Source: Fredericiella sp963839515 (GTDB taxonomy: Bacteria; Chloroflexota; Anaerolineae; Caldilineales; Caldilineaceae). Taken from it: a DNA stretch of 64,000 bases. Under the pieces are notes generated by a model, which did not search any database, was not told where the DNA came from, and worked only from the letters and a program-made list of their open reading frames with translations. The DNA lies in assembly GCA_963839515.1 (NCBI GenBank), contig CAWIVN010000001.1, forward strand, positions 378,370 to 442,369, in the 5' to 3' direction. Position numbers and translations under genes: made by a program. Below, in pieces: positions 24,991 to 34,374 of this stretch; within the stretch, counting starts at the first letter, position 1, and every line of letters begins with the position of its first letter.

Positions 24991-27300
24991 GTGAAGCTGT
25001 TCGCAAACCTGAATCCTGACAGAGCAGGTACCTATACACGCACTCGATTGTTCCACTATGGCAGTGCCTGCGTGCTTGTTGCGCTCGCTTTACTTGCCAC
25101 GTTGGCCCTGTCTGACATCCGCAACGGCACGCCTTTTCTGTTCTTCTTTCCGGCAGTACTCTTCAGCGCCGTCATCGGCGGCATCGGTCCAGGACTGCTG
25201 GCGTTGGCGCTCGCCACCGGCGCCGTCGAGCTGTGGGTGCGCCCCGATATCGCTTTGCTTCCGCCTGATCGCGGGCAGCCGGTGCAAACTGTTGCCTTTG
25301 TCGTGGTGATGATGATCATCATCGCGCTCATCGAGGCACTGCGCCGCTCCCAGGCCCGGCGCGATAATGAGCGCGAACTGCTGCGGCTGACACTTGCCAG
25401 CATCGGTGAAGCCGCCATCGCCACCGACGCCGGGGGCCAGATTACGTGGATCAATGACGTCGCCGCCAGGTTGACCGGCTGGCCGGCGGCTGACGTCCTT
25501 GGCCTCCCGATCGAGGCGATCTATAAAACAGCTAATGCGGATACGCACTCGCCGCTAGCGAATCCGGTGCACGCCGCCCTCAAAGAGCAGCGTGTAGTCG
25601 AGTCAAGCACGCCGGTCCTTTTGCTGGCGCGCGGCGGCCGTGAGTACATCGTCGACAGCACCGCCGCGCTCATCCGCAGTCGCAACGGCACCACCGCCGG
25701 CATGATCCTGGTCTTCCGCGATATCACGCAGCGGCGGCAGGCGGAAGCAAGGCTGCGCGCCAGCGAGGATCGCTTCCGCATTGCCCAGGAGATTTCCCCC
25801 GACGGCTTCATGATCCTTGACGCCGTGCGCGGTGCGGATGGTGCTATCGTCGATTTCCGCTGGCAGTACCTGAACCCTGCCGCTGCCCGCATGCTTGGCA
25901 ATCCGCGCGAGTGGTTCGCAGGCAGGCTGGTGCTCGACGTGCTGCCTGGGATTAAGCAGGAGAGCGACCTATTTGCTCGCCTCGTCGCGGTAGTCGAGAC
26001 CGACCAGCCGCACGACATCGAGCTATTCTACGACGCCGACGGACTCAGGGGCTGGTTCCGCAGCATGGTCGTCAAGCTCGACGACGGGATCGCCGTCTCC
26101 TTCACCGATATCACCGACCGCAAGCAGTACGAGCAGCAGTTGAGCTACCAGGCGTTCATACTCGAGAACGTGAGTGACGCGATCTATGCAGTTGACCGTG
26201 ACCTCAATATCACGCTGTGGAGCCAGGGGGCAGAGGCCCTGTATGGCTGGAATGCGGATGAGGTTAGCGGGCGGCCGGCTGCCGAAGTCGTGAGCACGAT
26301 CTCGACACCGGAGCAAAGGGCGGCGAGGATTGCAGCCGTCGCGGCAGGGCAAAAACGCAGCTTCGAGGTGGTGCATCACAACCGGCAAGGTGAGCAGGTC
26401 TATGTCGACTCGGTGGCGAGTGCACTGCTGAGCAGCGACGGCAGCATCTTGGGCTATGTCATCATCAACCGCGACATGACCGAGCGGAAACGGTACGAGC
26501 AGGAACTCATGCGGCTGAATGCCTTGCTGGAAGAGCGTATCCTGGAGCGCACCGCCGACCTGGAGCGCAGCAACCGCGAACTGGATCGCTTTGCGTATGT
26601 GGCCTCGCACGATCTCAAGGCCCCGCTGCGAGCGGTTGCCAACCTGGCCAAGTGGATCGACGAGGATGGCGCAGCGGTGCTGCCGCCGACATCGCGTGAG
26701 CACCTGGCTAAGCTCAACGCCCGCATCAGGCGCATGGATAAGCTGCTGGACGACCTGCTGGCGTACTCGCGCGCCGGGCGGGTGCGCCACTCGCCGGAGT
26801 TGGTCGATACCCGGCTGCTGGTGCAGGACACCGTCGAGTTCTTGAACCTGCCGCCACGGTTTGTCGAAGTGACAGGGCACCTGCCAACCATCTATACCGA
26901 GCGTGTGCCGCTGGAGACAGTATTTCGCAACCTGATACAGAATGCATACAAGCATCACGATCGCCCTGACGATGGCTGTGTCCGCCTCTCCGCCCAGGAG
27001 TCTGAGCATGCCGTCGTGTTCGCCGTTGCCGACGACGGTCCCGGCATCGCCTCGCAGTATCATGAGCGCATCTTCGAGATCTTCCAGACGTTAAAACCGC
27101 GCGACCAGGTGGAGGGCAGCGGCATCGGGTTGACGGTCGTCAAGAAGATCGTCGAAAGCCGCGGCGGCTCGCTGGGGCTCGAGTCGGCGGCGGGCGCAGG
27201 AACCACGTTTTTCGTCACCTGGCCGAAGCAGGAGACGGTCACCAACCGCGATGAAGCTGCCCACGGCGAGGCCACCAACGGAGAAGTCGCCAACATATAG
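24991..27300 (+). CDS. Hybrid-free sensor histidine kinase with DUF4118-like anchor and three PAS domains
   Basis: The 769-residue protein begins with a membrane region of three to four helices resembling the KdpD/DUF4118 module (PFLFFFPAVLFSAVIGGIGPG, cited in part). Three PAS domains follow (about 130-250, 262-375, 385-500), the first with ITWINDVAARLTGW. A coiled coil leads into HisKA with YVASHDLKAPLRAV and HATPase with FRNLIQNAYKH and GSGIGLTVVKKIV. This is the phytochrome-like/NtrY-like output type often found as an orphan kinase. The start is GTG with AGGAG 6 nt upstream. No response regulator is adjacent, so the partner is elsewhere. Confidence 0.88.
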   Translation: MKLFANLNPDRAGTYTRTRLFHYGSACVLVALALLATLALSDIRNGTPFLFFFPAVLFSAVIGGIGPGLLALALATGAVELWVRPDIALLPPDRGQPVQTVAFVVVMMIIIALIEALRRSQARRDNERELLRLTLASIGEAAIATDAGGQITWINDVAARLTGWPAADVLGLPIEAIYKTANADTHSPLANPVHAALKEQRVVESSTPVLLLARGGREYIVDSTAALIRSRNGTTAGMILVFRDITQRRQAEARLRASEDRFRIAQEISPDGFMILDAVRGADGAIVDFRWQYLNPAAARMLGNPREWFAGRLVLDVLPGIKQESDLFARLVAVVETDQPHDIELFYDADGLRGWFRSMVVKLDDGIAVSFTDITDRKQYEQQLSYQAFILENVSDAIYAVDRDLNITLWSQGAEALYGWNADEVSGRPAAEVVSTISTPEQRAARIAAVAAGQKRSFEVVHHNRQGEQVYVDSVASALLSSDGSILGYVIINRDMTERKRYEQELMRLNALLEERILERTADLERSNRELDRFAYVASHDLKAPLRAVANLAKWIDEDGAAVLPPTSREHLAKLNARIRRMDKLLDDLLAYSRAGRVRHSPELVDTRLLVQDTVEFLNLPPRFVEVTGHLPTIYTERVPLETVFRNLIQNAYKHHDRPDDGCVRLSAQESEHAVVFAVADDGPGIASQYHERIFEIFQTLKPRDQVEGSGIGLTVVKKIVESRGGSLGLESAAGAGTTFFVTWPKQETVTNRDEAAHGEATNGEVANI

Positions 27301-27372
27301 CTGTACCCCAATGTATGCCCCTAACGTAAGATTCGCCTAACCTTTTCCTCACGTCGTCACAAACGCTAGAGC

Positions 27373-27525
27373 GACAACGACTGGCAGACATGGAAAGCCT
27401 ACAACAATCGTTTCTGGCCCGCCATGTACCTGGTCGACAAGCAGAGCAACACGCGCTATTTGGCCATCGGCGAGGGGAACTATGAACACACAGAAGCGGT
27501 AATCAAGGCGTTGCTGGCAGAGTAA
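27373..27525 (+). pseudogene. Redoxin/TlpA-like C-terminal fragment (copy 2)
   Basis: Fifty codons read DNDWQTWKAYNNRFWPAMYL, then VDKQ and IGEGNYEHTEAVIKALLAE before a stop, the C-terminal end of a redoxin. It matches copy 1 (6097-6288) over about 25 codons almost exactly. Copy 2 keeps the true C-terminus, copy 1 keeps more upstream sequence. No start or CxxC region is present before it; the similarity begins abruptly at 27373. Confidence 0.62.
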
Positions 27526-27552
27526 GCGAGTTGTTCGCAATGTACCATGCGG

Positions 27553-27581
27553 TTGATAATAGCAGCTAGAATGGGTAAAAT
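27553..27581 (+). promoter_or_regulatory. Strong promoter of the molybdopterin oxidoreductase gene
   Basis: TTGATA (27553-27558) and TAAAAT (27576-27581) are separated by exactly 17 bp, 124 bp before the ATG. Confidence 0.65.
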
Positions 27582-27589
27582 CCTGGGTA

Positions 27590-27615
27590 CCATATTCGGC
27601 ATATGGCGAATATGG
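27590..27615. promoter_or_regulatory. 26-bp palindromic operator at the molybdopterin oxidoreductase promoter
   Basis: CCATATTCG and CGAATATGG are perfect 9-bp arms around an 8-bp centre. The palindrome starts 8 bp after the -10, so it covers the expected transcription start and early leader, a repressor position. Confidence 0.6.
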
Positions 27616-27705
27616 ACAGAAGTCCTCCATCCATCGTCGTGCTGCGGCACCAAGCCACTTCTGGAGGCTAGAGGGATACTGAGTATGTAGAAAAGGAGCA
27701 TCAAT

Positions 27706-30111
27706 ATGCCGGACGATACACCTTCGCGGCAGACAATTCCAGGGTACTGTGCCCTGTGCGTCTCACGGTGCGGCTCAATCGCCGTCGTCGAAGATGGCCG
27801 CTTTGTCGCCTTAGAGCCGGATCCAACACACCCCACAGGACAAGCCCTGTGCGCCAAAGGTCGGGCAGCGCCGGAACTCGTCTATCACCCTGACCGCCTG
27901 CTCTATCCGCTGCGGCGCACGCGTCCCAAAGGCGATCCCGACCCCGGTTGGCAGCGCATCAGTTGGGATGAGGCACTTGACCATATCTCCAGCCGGCTGC
28001 GCGAGTTAGCCGCGACGTATGGTCCGGAATGTGTCGTCTTTAGTGCTTCCTCCCCTTCCACCTCTGCATCAGCTGATTCAGTCGTTTGGATCGACCGCTT
28101 GCGCCATGCATTCGGTAGTCCGAGCCTATGCGCTTCGATGGAACTTTGCGGCTGGGGTCGCTATCTTGCTACGGTCTACACCTATGGCGCCAGCGTACCC
28201 GGCAATTACATGCCCGACCTAGAAAATGCCGGCTGCATCCTGTTCTGGGGCTACAATCCCAACGTTGCGCGGCTGGCGCACACGACCGCTACGATGCGGG
28301 GCATCAAACGTGGTGCACGCCTGATCGTGGTCGACCCACGCCGCGCTGGTCTCGCCGCCAAGGCCGATCTTTGGCTCCAGGTACGGCCAGGTACTGACGC
28401 CGCCCTGGCGCTAGCCATTGCGCATGTCATGATCGAACGTGATTGGTACGACAAAGCCTTTATTCGTGAGTGGACGAATGGACCCCTGCTCGTGCGCGCG
28501 GACAACGGTCACTTGCTGACTGAACACGACCTGTCTGCGGCGGGTAGCGCTCAACGCTACATAGCCTGGAGTGAGGCCCATAATCGACCAGTAGTCTACG
28601 ATCCGGCCGTTGGCCGCTACAAAGTGGACAGCCCCGATCTCGCGCTGTTTGGCAGCTATGACATCGCTACGCTGCAAGGCAATGTTGTCTGCTGGCCTGC
28701 TTTCGCCCTAGCGGCCGAGGTCTGCCGGCGCGATGGTGCGGAAAATGTGGAATCGATCTGTGGCATTGAGCGTCAACAGGTGGAAAGTGCCGCGCGGATG
28801 CTCTGGGAGGCGCGGCCTGTCGCCTACTATGCCTGGAGTGGTGTCGAACAGCAGACGAGTTCCACCCATATTGCACGGGCGATCGCGCAGCTCCATGCTT
28901 TGACCGGCAGCTTTGATGTCCAAGGAGGCAATGTGCTCTTTGCAGCTGCGTCGACTGCTAATGTCGCCGGCGATGAATTGATGCCGGTGGAGCAGCGTGC
29001 TCGCGCTCTCGGCCTTGCGGCGCGACCTTTGGGGCCTTCGCGCTGGCAATTTGTCACGTCGCACGAGCTTTATCGGGCGATTCTAGAGCAACAGCCCTAC
29101 GCCGTACGCGGGTTGGTCGGATTTGGCGCTAATTTGCTCGTGGCGCACGCCGATGGCCGCCGCGGACGGGAGGCGCTGGCGGCTCTCGACTTCTATGTTC
29201 ATGCCGATCTGTTTATGAATCCGACAGCCGAGTTGGCGGACATCGTCCTGCCGGTTGCCAGCGCCTTCGAGCGTGAGGCGCTCAAAATCGGCTTTGAGGT
29301 AAGTGCGGACGCGCAGGCGCTGGTGCAGCTACGCAAACCCGTAGTCCAACCGCGTGGCGAGGCGCGGTCCGATACCGCGATCATATTCGATCTTGCGTGT
29401 CGCCTTGGTCTCGGCAGCCACTTTTGGGATGGAGACATCGACGCCGCCTACCGCCATCAGCTTGCGCCATCCGGCATTTCGCTCGAGACACTGCGTGAAA
29501 GTCCAAGCGGGGTACGGGCGCCGGTTCAGACGCGCTACCGCAAGTTTGCTGAAGAGAAGGACGGTATACCGCGAGGGTTTGCCACGCCGACACGCAAGAT
29601 CGAGCTGTACTCCGAGCAGTTGCTGCAGCATGGCTATCCACCCTTACCGGAATACGAAGAGCCGCTCGTCAGTCCACGCTCGCGACCGGATCTAGCTGAG
29701 CGCTATCCACTGATCTTCACCTGCGCCAAGCATGCGCTGTTCTGCGAAAGCCAGCATCGCGCCCTGCCCAGCCTGCGCCGGCTGGCCCGCGATCCGGAGG
29801 TCGACCTCCATCCGGCAGCCGCGGCGGAGCGTGGCATTAGCCCCGGCGATTGGGTAACGATCGCAACCCCGGAAGGCAGCGTCCGGGCGCGCGCCAGGCT
29901 GAACGACTCGCTGGCACCCGGTGTCGTCTGCGGTCAACACGGCTGGTGGCAGGCGTGTCCCGAGATTGGAGCCCCCGGTTATGATCCATTTAGCCCGGAC
30001 GGCGCCAATCTCAATCTTGTCATTGGCACCGGCGCGATCGACGCGATCAGTGGATCAGTGCCCCATCGCGCCTATGTCTGCCAGATCTACCGCGTTGATG
30101 ACTCTGGCTAA
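27706..30111 (+). CDS. Molybdopterin-dependent oxidoreductase of the DMSO reductase family, orphan catalytic subunit
   Basis: The 801-residue protein has an N-terminal 4Fe-4S motif (YCALCVSRCGS and later ALCAKG), the molybdopterin domain with Mo ligand candidate Cys in SMELCGWGR, guanine-dinucleotide-binding segments (FWGYNPNVAR, VVDPRRAGLAAKADLWL, GFGANLLVAHAD, ADIVLPVASAFER) and a C-terminal cofactor-binding barrel (FTCAKHALFCESQHR, GDWVTIATPEGS). There is no Tat signal, so it is probably cytoplasmic. No Fe-S or membrane subunit is next to it. AAGGAG lies 7 nt before the ATG. The substrate cannot be read; thiosulfate/polysulfide-type, formate-type and aromatic-CoA-type relatives exist. The promoter and palindrome upstream suggest induction by a specific signal. 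Confidence 0.85.
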   Translation: MPDDTPSRQTIPGYCALCVSRCGSIAVVEDGRFVALEPDPTHPTGQALCAKGRAAPELVYHPDRLLYPLRRTRPKGDPDPGWQRISWDEALDHISSRLRELAATYGPECVVFSASSPSTSASADSVVWIDRLRHAFGSPSLCASMELCGWGRYLATVYTYGASVPGNYMPDLENAGCILFWGYNPNVARLAHTTATMRGIKRGARLIVVDPRRAGLAAKADLWLQVRPGTDAALALAIAHVMIERDWYDKAFIREWTNGPLLVRADNGHLLTEHDLSAAGSAQRYIAWSEAHNRPVVYDPAVGRYKVDSPDLALFGSYDIATLQGNVVCWPAFALAAEVCRRDGAENVESICGIERQQVESAARMLWEARPVAYYAWSGVEQQTSSTHIARAIAQLHALTGSFDVQGGNVLFAAASTANVAGDELMPVEQRARALGLAARPLGPSRWQFVTSHELYRAILEQQPYAVRGLVGFGANLLVAHADGRRGREALAALDFYVHADLFMNPTAELADIVLPVASAFEREALKIGFEVSADAQALVQLRKPVVQPRGEARSDTAIIFDLACRLGLGSHFWDGDIDAAYRHQLAPSGISLETLRESPSGVRAPVQTRYRKFAEEKDGIPRGFATPTRKIELYSEQLLQHGYPPLPEYEEPLVSPRSRPDLAERYPLIFTCAKHALFCESQHRALPSLRRLARDPEVDLHPAAAAERGISPGDWVTIATPEGSVRARARLNDSLAPGVVCGQHGWWQACPEIGAPGYDPFSPDGANLNLVIGTGAIDAISGSVPHRAYVCQIYRVDDSG

Positions 30112-30233
30112 ATCGTCAATATTGGCTTCGTACTGTCGATTCTCTGCCCTACTGCCACCCAAACTGCCGATTTGCTTCGACTGGGTGAGTAATGTCCGGT
30201 TCTCATAAATGTACCTTGGCATGTAGCGAAAAG

Positions 30234-30251
30234 TATAATGGTAGCTACCAT
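30234..30251 (+). promoter_or_regulatory. -10 box overlapping a palindrome before the sorbosone-dehydrogenase-like gene
   Basis: A perfect TATAAT (30234-30239) overlaps ATGGTAGCTACCAT (30238-30251), a perfect 14-bp palindrome. It lies about 90 bp before the ATG. No convincing -35 at 17 bp, which would fit an activator-dependent or repressed promoter. Confidence 0.45.
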
Positions 30252-30337
30252 ATCTAACGCAAAGCATATTCATATTCATTCAATTAGCACGCAAAAACAC
30301 ACCGTTTGATATGTGAAGTAAGGGGCAAGGAATCGAA

Positions 30338-31669
30338 ATGGCGTCGAAGAAAGGGATGCGGTGGATGTTGGGCAGTGCAGGGTTGGTCCTCCTTGCGGCC
30401 TGTACCGGCTTGCAGAGTCAGACAATAGCGCCCGGGCAGGATGCGGCGGAGAATGCGACAACCAGCCCGGAAATGACGGTGGTACCGGCTGAGGCCGGCC
30501 TGGCAGGCAGCAACGATGAGGCGAGCGCGCGGCTCCAGGTCCCGGCTGGGTTTGCCATTAACACCTATTTCGGCGGCCTGCATTCGCCGCGCCTGATGAC
30601 GGTCGGTCCCGATGGCAATCTGTATGTAGCTGAACAAGGCGCTGGCGCCGTCGTGCGCTTGCCCGACGCCGATAACGACGGTGTGGCGGATGAACGGCAG
30701 GTGGTGGCCGAAGGGTTGGCGGAACCGCACAGCGTTGAATGGTTTGAAGGCGCTCTGTACGTCGCCGTCAGCGGTCGTGTCCTGCGTATGGCGGACCAAA
30801 ATGGTGATGGTGACTTTTTGGACGACGGCGAGCAGGTGACGATCACCGACAATATACCAACGGGCGGCGGTCACTCGTCGCGCACGCTGCACTTCGGCCC
30901 AGACGGGAAACTCTACGTTGCCGCCGGGTCCAGCAGCAATATTGGCGTGGAAAGCGATCGCCGTCGCGCCGCCATCATGCGCTTCAACGCCGATGGCTCA
31001 ATTCCAGACGACAATCCCTTTGCCAACGACGAGGAAGAAACGCGCCGGCCGGTCTGGGCGGAAGGGCTGCGCAACAGTGTCGATTTTCTCTTTCTGCCCG
31101 ACGGCCGCCTGTGGGCCGACCACAACGGCAGTGACGGGCTTGGCGACGATATTCCGCCGGAAGAAGTCGTGATCGAGGTCGCCAAGGGGAAGCACTACGG
31201 CTGGCCCTATTGCTACACTCCCGTGCTGGGGGCGGTTCCGCCAGGCACGCAGGACGTCCACGACGAGCGCATGGCGTTTGACGAGCGCTTAAGCGACTGC
31301 AGCCAGTCCACACCGGCGCTCTTCACCGACCTGGCCCACCAGGCGCCGCTGGGCATCGTGCAGTATAACCAGGCTGCGTCACCGGTCACCTTTCCGGCCG
31401 AATACCAAGGCAATCTCTTCGTGGCCTATCATGGCTCGTGGAACAGCAGCGCGCCGCGCGACTGCCGGGTGCAGATGATCGTGGTGCAGGACGGCGTGCC
31501 GGTCAAGAGCGAGCCTTTCGTGACGGGCTTCCGTGACAATGAGGCCCAAAACTGCGGCGGTGCCTGGGGAAGGCCGGCTGGGGTGGCGGTGGGCGCCCAC
31601 GGCGAACTCTTTGTGAGCGACGACCAGAATGGCAACATCTATCGCGTGGTCTATACCGGCAGCCAATAG
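30338..31669 (+). CDS. Glucose/sorbosone dehydrogenase-like lipoprotein (PQQ-type beta-propeller)
   Basis: The 443-residue product has a lipoprotein signal peptide with lipobox LAAC (Cys22), so it is exported and lipid-anchored after Lgt acts. The mature part is a six-bladed propeller of the GSDH family: GFAINTYFGGLHSPRLMTVGPDG, GGGHSSRTLHFGPDGKLYVAAGSS, DGRLWADHNGSD and AYHGSWN segments (cited in part), with the His and Arg residues that surround PQQ or calcium in relatives. AAGGA lies 6 nt before the ATG. Several Asp-rich loops (DADNDGVAD, DQNGDGDFLDDG) look like calcium sites. Likely an aldose or similar dehydrogenase outside the cell; actual PQQ use is inferred. Confidence 0.83.
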   Translation: MASKKGMRWMLGSAGLVLLAACTGLQSQTIAPGQDAAENATTSPEMTVVPAEAGLAGSNDEASARLQVPAGFAINTYFGGLHSPRLMTVGPDGNLYVAEQGAGAVVRLPDADNDGVADERQVVAEGLAEPHSVEWFEGALYVAVSGRVLRMADQNGDGDFLDDGEQVTITDNIPTGGGHSSRTLHFGPDGKLYVAAGSSSNIGVESDRRRAAIMRFNADGSIPDDNPFANDEEETRRPVWAEGLRNSVDFLFLPDGRLWADHNGSDGLGDDIPPEEVVIEVAKGKHYGWPYCYTPVLGAVPPGTQDVHDERMAFDERLSDCSQSTPALFTDLAHQAPLGIVQYNQAASPVTFPAEYQGNLFVAYHGSWNSSAPRDCRVQMIVVQDGVPVKSEPFVTGFRDNEAQNCGGAWGRPAGVAVGAHGELFVSDDQNGNIYRVVYTGSQ

Positions 31670-31724
31670 CTTCCTCCTCACCCTCACGAATGTTCTCACG
31701 CCTACGGCACGCCGCGCCGCTGTG

Positions 31725-31733
31725 TGATACAAT
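31725..31733 (+). promoter_or_regulatory. Extended -10 promoter of the first S41 protease gene, probably leaderless
   Basis: TGA-TACAAT, an extended -10, lies 9 nt before the ATG at 31743, the same spacing as at the LCP gene. No Shine-Dalgarno sequence fits. Confidence 0.5.
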
Positions 31734-31742
31734 ACCCAATCT

Positions 31743-32975
31743 ATGCTAGTACGTAGAGTCTTCTTTGGGCTGGCCGCCCTGTCCCTGGCCGCGCTGGTCT
31801 TTATTGCGGGCTATGCCGCCTATCCGCTCCTGCATCAGGGGAGCCTGCCCAACCTGCCGGCGCCGGGAAGCGGCGTGGCCGACGGCGAGGCTGAGATGGC
31901 GAAGTACTGGCAGGTGTGGGAACTGCTCGACCGCGACTTCTATGGCAATAAGCCGGCGGCCGCTAAGCGCACCGACGGCGCCATCGCCGGCATGGTGGAG
32001 ACGTTCGGCGACCCGTACACGTTTTTTGTCGAGCCGCAGACGCGCGAACTGGAGCGCGATCAACTCGCAGGCCGATTCGGCGGGATCGGCTCAAACCTGG
32101 AGCAGTCCGATGCCGGCTACGTGCTCTCACCGCTGGCCGGCCAGCCCGCCGAGCAGGCCGGCGTGCGCAAGGGGGACCTGCTGCTTATGGTCGACGGCCA
32201 TGAGGTCACGGCACAGATGACCAGTGACGAGGTGGTCGCCTTGCTGCGTGGCCCGGTTGGCTCGCAGGTAACGTTAGTTGTGCGCCGCAGTCCCGGAGAA
32301 TCCGGGGCAGATGCGCAGGAATTAACCTTTTCGTTGACCCGCGCCGAGATCCAGACGCCGAGCCTCGAGTGGCGCATGCTGGACGATTCGCCCAGCACCG
32401 CCGACGTCGGCTATATGCGCCAGACGATCTTTAGCGAGCGCAGCCCGCAAGAGATGCGGCAGGCGATCGCCGAACTGCGCGACGCCGGAGCTGTACGCTT
32501 TGTGTGGGACCTGCGCAGCAATCCCGGCGGCCTGCTCAATTCGGCCGTGGATCAGGCCGACATGTGGCTGGACAGCGGCGCGATCGTGGTCGAGGAGAAG
32601 GCGGGTGGCCTGCGCAAAACCTTTGAAGCTACGCCCGGCGAACTGGCGGCCAGTGCCCCGCTTATGATCCTGGTCGATCACGGCACGGCCAGCGCCAGTG
32701 AGATCGTTGCCGGCGCGCTGCACGATCACGGCCGCGCCCGCATGGTTGGGCAGCAGACCTATGGCAAGGGCAGCGTGCAGTTGATCCACGAGTTAGGCGA
32801 CCAGAGCAGCCTGCATGTGACCAATGCCCAGTGGTACACGCCTGACGGCCTGCAGATCAGCGGCCACGGGTTGACACCTGATATTCCTGTCGCCGACGGC
32901 GACGATCCATTGGCGGCAGCACTGGCTGCCCTGCCAAGCGTGCAAGCAGCAAATAAGAGGACTGTCACTCCATGA
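31743..32975 (+). CDS. S41 family C-terminal processing peptidase (copy 1)
   Basis: The 410-residue protein has one N-terminal membrane helix, a PDZ domain (about 115-195, with SPLAGQPAEQAGVRKGDLLLMVDG) and an S41 protease domain. The catalytic Ser is in GTASASEIVAGAL and the Lys in TYGKGSVQ; SNPGGLLNSAVD is the oxyanion-region signature. Such proteases act on extracytoplasmic proteins. Its stop codon overlaps the start of a second S41 gene by 4 bp (ATGA), so two related proteases are made together. Length and domain order are normal for CtpA-type enzymes. Confidence 0.9.
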   Translation: MLVRRVFFGLAALSLAALVFIAGYAAYPLLHQGSLPNLPAPGSGVADGEAEMAKYWQVWELLDRDFYGNKPAAAKRTDGAIAGMVETFGDPYTFFVEPQTRELERDQLAGRFGGIGSNLEQSDAGYVLSPLAGQPAEQAGVRKGDLLLMVDGHEVTAQMTSDEVVALLRGPVGSQVTLVVRRSPGESGADAQELTFSLTRAEIQTPSLEWRMLDDSPSTADVGYMRQTIFSERSPQEMRQAIAELRDAGAVRFVWDLRSNPGGLLNSAVDQADMWLDSGAIVVEEKAGGLRKTFEATPGELAASAPLMILVDHGTASASEIVAGALHDHGRARMVGQQTYGKGSVQLIHELGDQSSLHVTNAQWYTPDGLQISGHGLTPDIPVADGDDPLAAALAALPSVQAANKRTVTP

Positions 32976-34321
32976 CGACCGAACCCATCCAGACCCCCGC
33001 GGATAGTAACAGCCCCGCCGATCCTATCGGCAGCATTCCCGCGCAGGCGCCCGTGTCCTTACAGCCGGAGATCGCACCCCCTCACAAGCAGCTCGGCGGC
33101 AGTCGCCAGCTGCTGGTCACTTGCCTTTCGCTTGTGCTGGGCGTCGTATTGTTACTAGTTGGTTTTGGTGTCGGCTTTGGTCTGGGATCGGCTTCTACAG
33201 CTTCGGCAGGCAGCCCCAACGGCGCGGGCTCGGAGCATCTGTACCCCAAATTCGGCGTCTTTTGGGAGGCTATGGACCTCCTCTACAAGGATTTCTATGG
33301 CGAGCTCCCGACCACCGACGAGGCCACGTACGGGGCAATTCAAGGGGTGCTTGGTAAGCTCGAGGATCACAATACCTCCTTTATGACGCCGGAGGAGGCG
33401 AACTACTTTCGTTCCAGCCTAGAGGGAAGCTTTGAAGGCATCGGCGCGCGCGTGGACTGGGATATGCAGTTTGACACGGTGCGCGTGGTGGAACCGTTCG
33501 AAAACCAGCCTGCGTGGAAGGCCGGCGTCAAGCGCGATGACCTGATCATCGCCGTCGACGGCGAGACCGTCGTCGGCACCGACCTGGTTTCGGCTATCGA
33601 CAAAATTCGCGGTCCCAAGGGCAGCAAGGTTGTGCTGTCGATCGTGCGCGAAGGAGAGGAAGCGCCGTTTGATCTCGAAGTGACGCGTGATCGCATTGAG
33701 ATTCCGACCATCGCCACCGATACCCTCGACGGCGATATTGCCTACGTGCAGCTCAACACCTTTAACGAGAATGCCGGCGAGTTAGTCCGCCAGGCGGTCA
33801 CCGATGCACTCGCACAAAACCCCAAGGGCATCATTTTTGACCTGCGCGGCAATCCTGGGGGCCTGCTGAGCCAGGCCGTAGAGGTCGCCAACGTTTTCCT
33901 GCAAGACTCCGATGTCCTGATCGAGCGCTTCGCCGATGGCCAGGAGGAAATCTACAAGACGAAAGGCAATGCTACGACCAAGGACATTCCCATGGTGGTA
34001 TTGGTTAACGAGGGCAGCGCCAGCGCCAGCGAAATCGTAGCGGGAGCAATCCAGGATAACGGCCGCGGGCAGGTGGTAGGCGCCAAAACTTACGGCAAGG
34101 GCAGCGTACAACTGCCGCAAACGCTCAGCGATGGGTCGATCATGCGTGTGACGATCGCGCGCTGGTTTACCCCCAAGGATCGCACTATCGACGGCACGGG
34201 ATTGGACCCGGACGTGGCGGTGGAGATCACCGACCAGCAGCGCGAACAAGGTGCCGACCCGCAATTGGACAAGGCCATTGAACTGCTGGGCGGCAATCCC
34301 CAACCGCTGCCCGTACAATAA
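32972..34321 (+). CDS. S41 family C-terminal processing peptidase (copy 2)
   Basis: The 449-residue paralogue has a cytoplasmic N-terminus of about 45 residues rich in Pro and Gln, one membrane helix (about 50-72), a PDZ domain (EGIGARVDWDM to VVGTDL) and an S41 domain with Ser in GSASASEIVAGAI and Lys in TYGKGSVQLPQTL. It is coupled to copy 1 by a 4-bp overlap. The two differ mainly in the N-terminal tail and the PDZ peptide groove, which suggests different substrates or a heteromeric complex. Confidence 0.92.
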   Translation: MTTEPIQTPADSNSPADPIGSIPAQAPVSLQPEIAPPHKQLGGSRQLLVTCLSLVLGVVLLLVGFGVGFGLGSASTASAGSPNGAGSEHLYPKFGVFWEAMDLLYKDFYGELPTTDEATYGAIQGVLGKLEDHNTSFMTPEEANYFRSSLEGSFEGIGARVDWDMQFDTVRVVEPFENQPAWKAGVKRDDLIIAVDGETVVGTDLVSAIDKIRGPKGSKVVLSIVREGEEAPFDLEVTRDRIEIPTIATDTLDGDIAYVQLNTFNENAGELVRQAVTDALAQNPKGIIFDLRGNPGGLLSQAVEVANVFLQDSDVLIERFADGQEEIYKTKGNATTKDIPMVVLVNEGSASASEIVAGAIQDNGRGQVVGAKTYGKGSVQLPQTLSDGSIMRVTIARWFTPKDRTIDGTGLDPDVAVEITDQQREQGADPQLDKAIELLGGNPQPLPVQ

Positions 34322-34374
34322 ACCTGTGCAATACACCTAGCACGCCAGTACACGAACATGATAGCGAGTGCGCA

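Noticed and set aside
27706..27760. Tat signal on the molybdopterin oxidoreductase
   Set aside because: The N-terminus goes straight into the CxxCxxxC motif; no twin-arginine followed by a hydrophobic segment.
34322..34374. tmRNA (ssrA) next to smpB
   Set aside because: The gap is too short and no tRNA-Ala-like ends or tag frame are visible.
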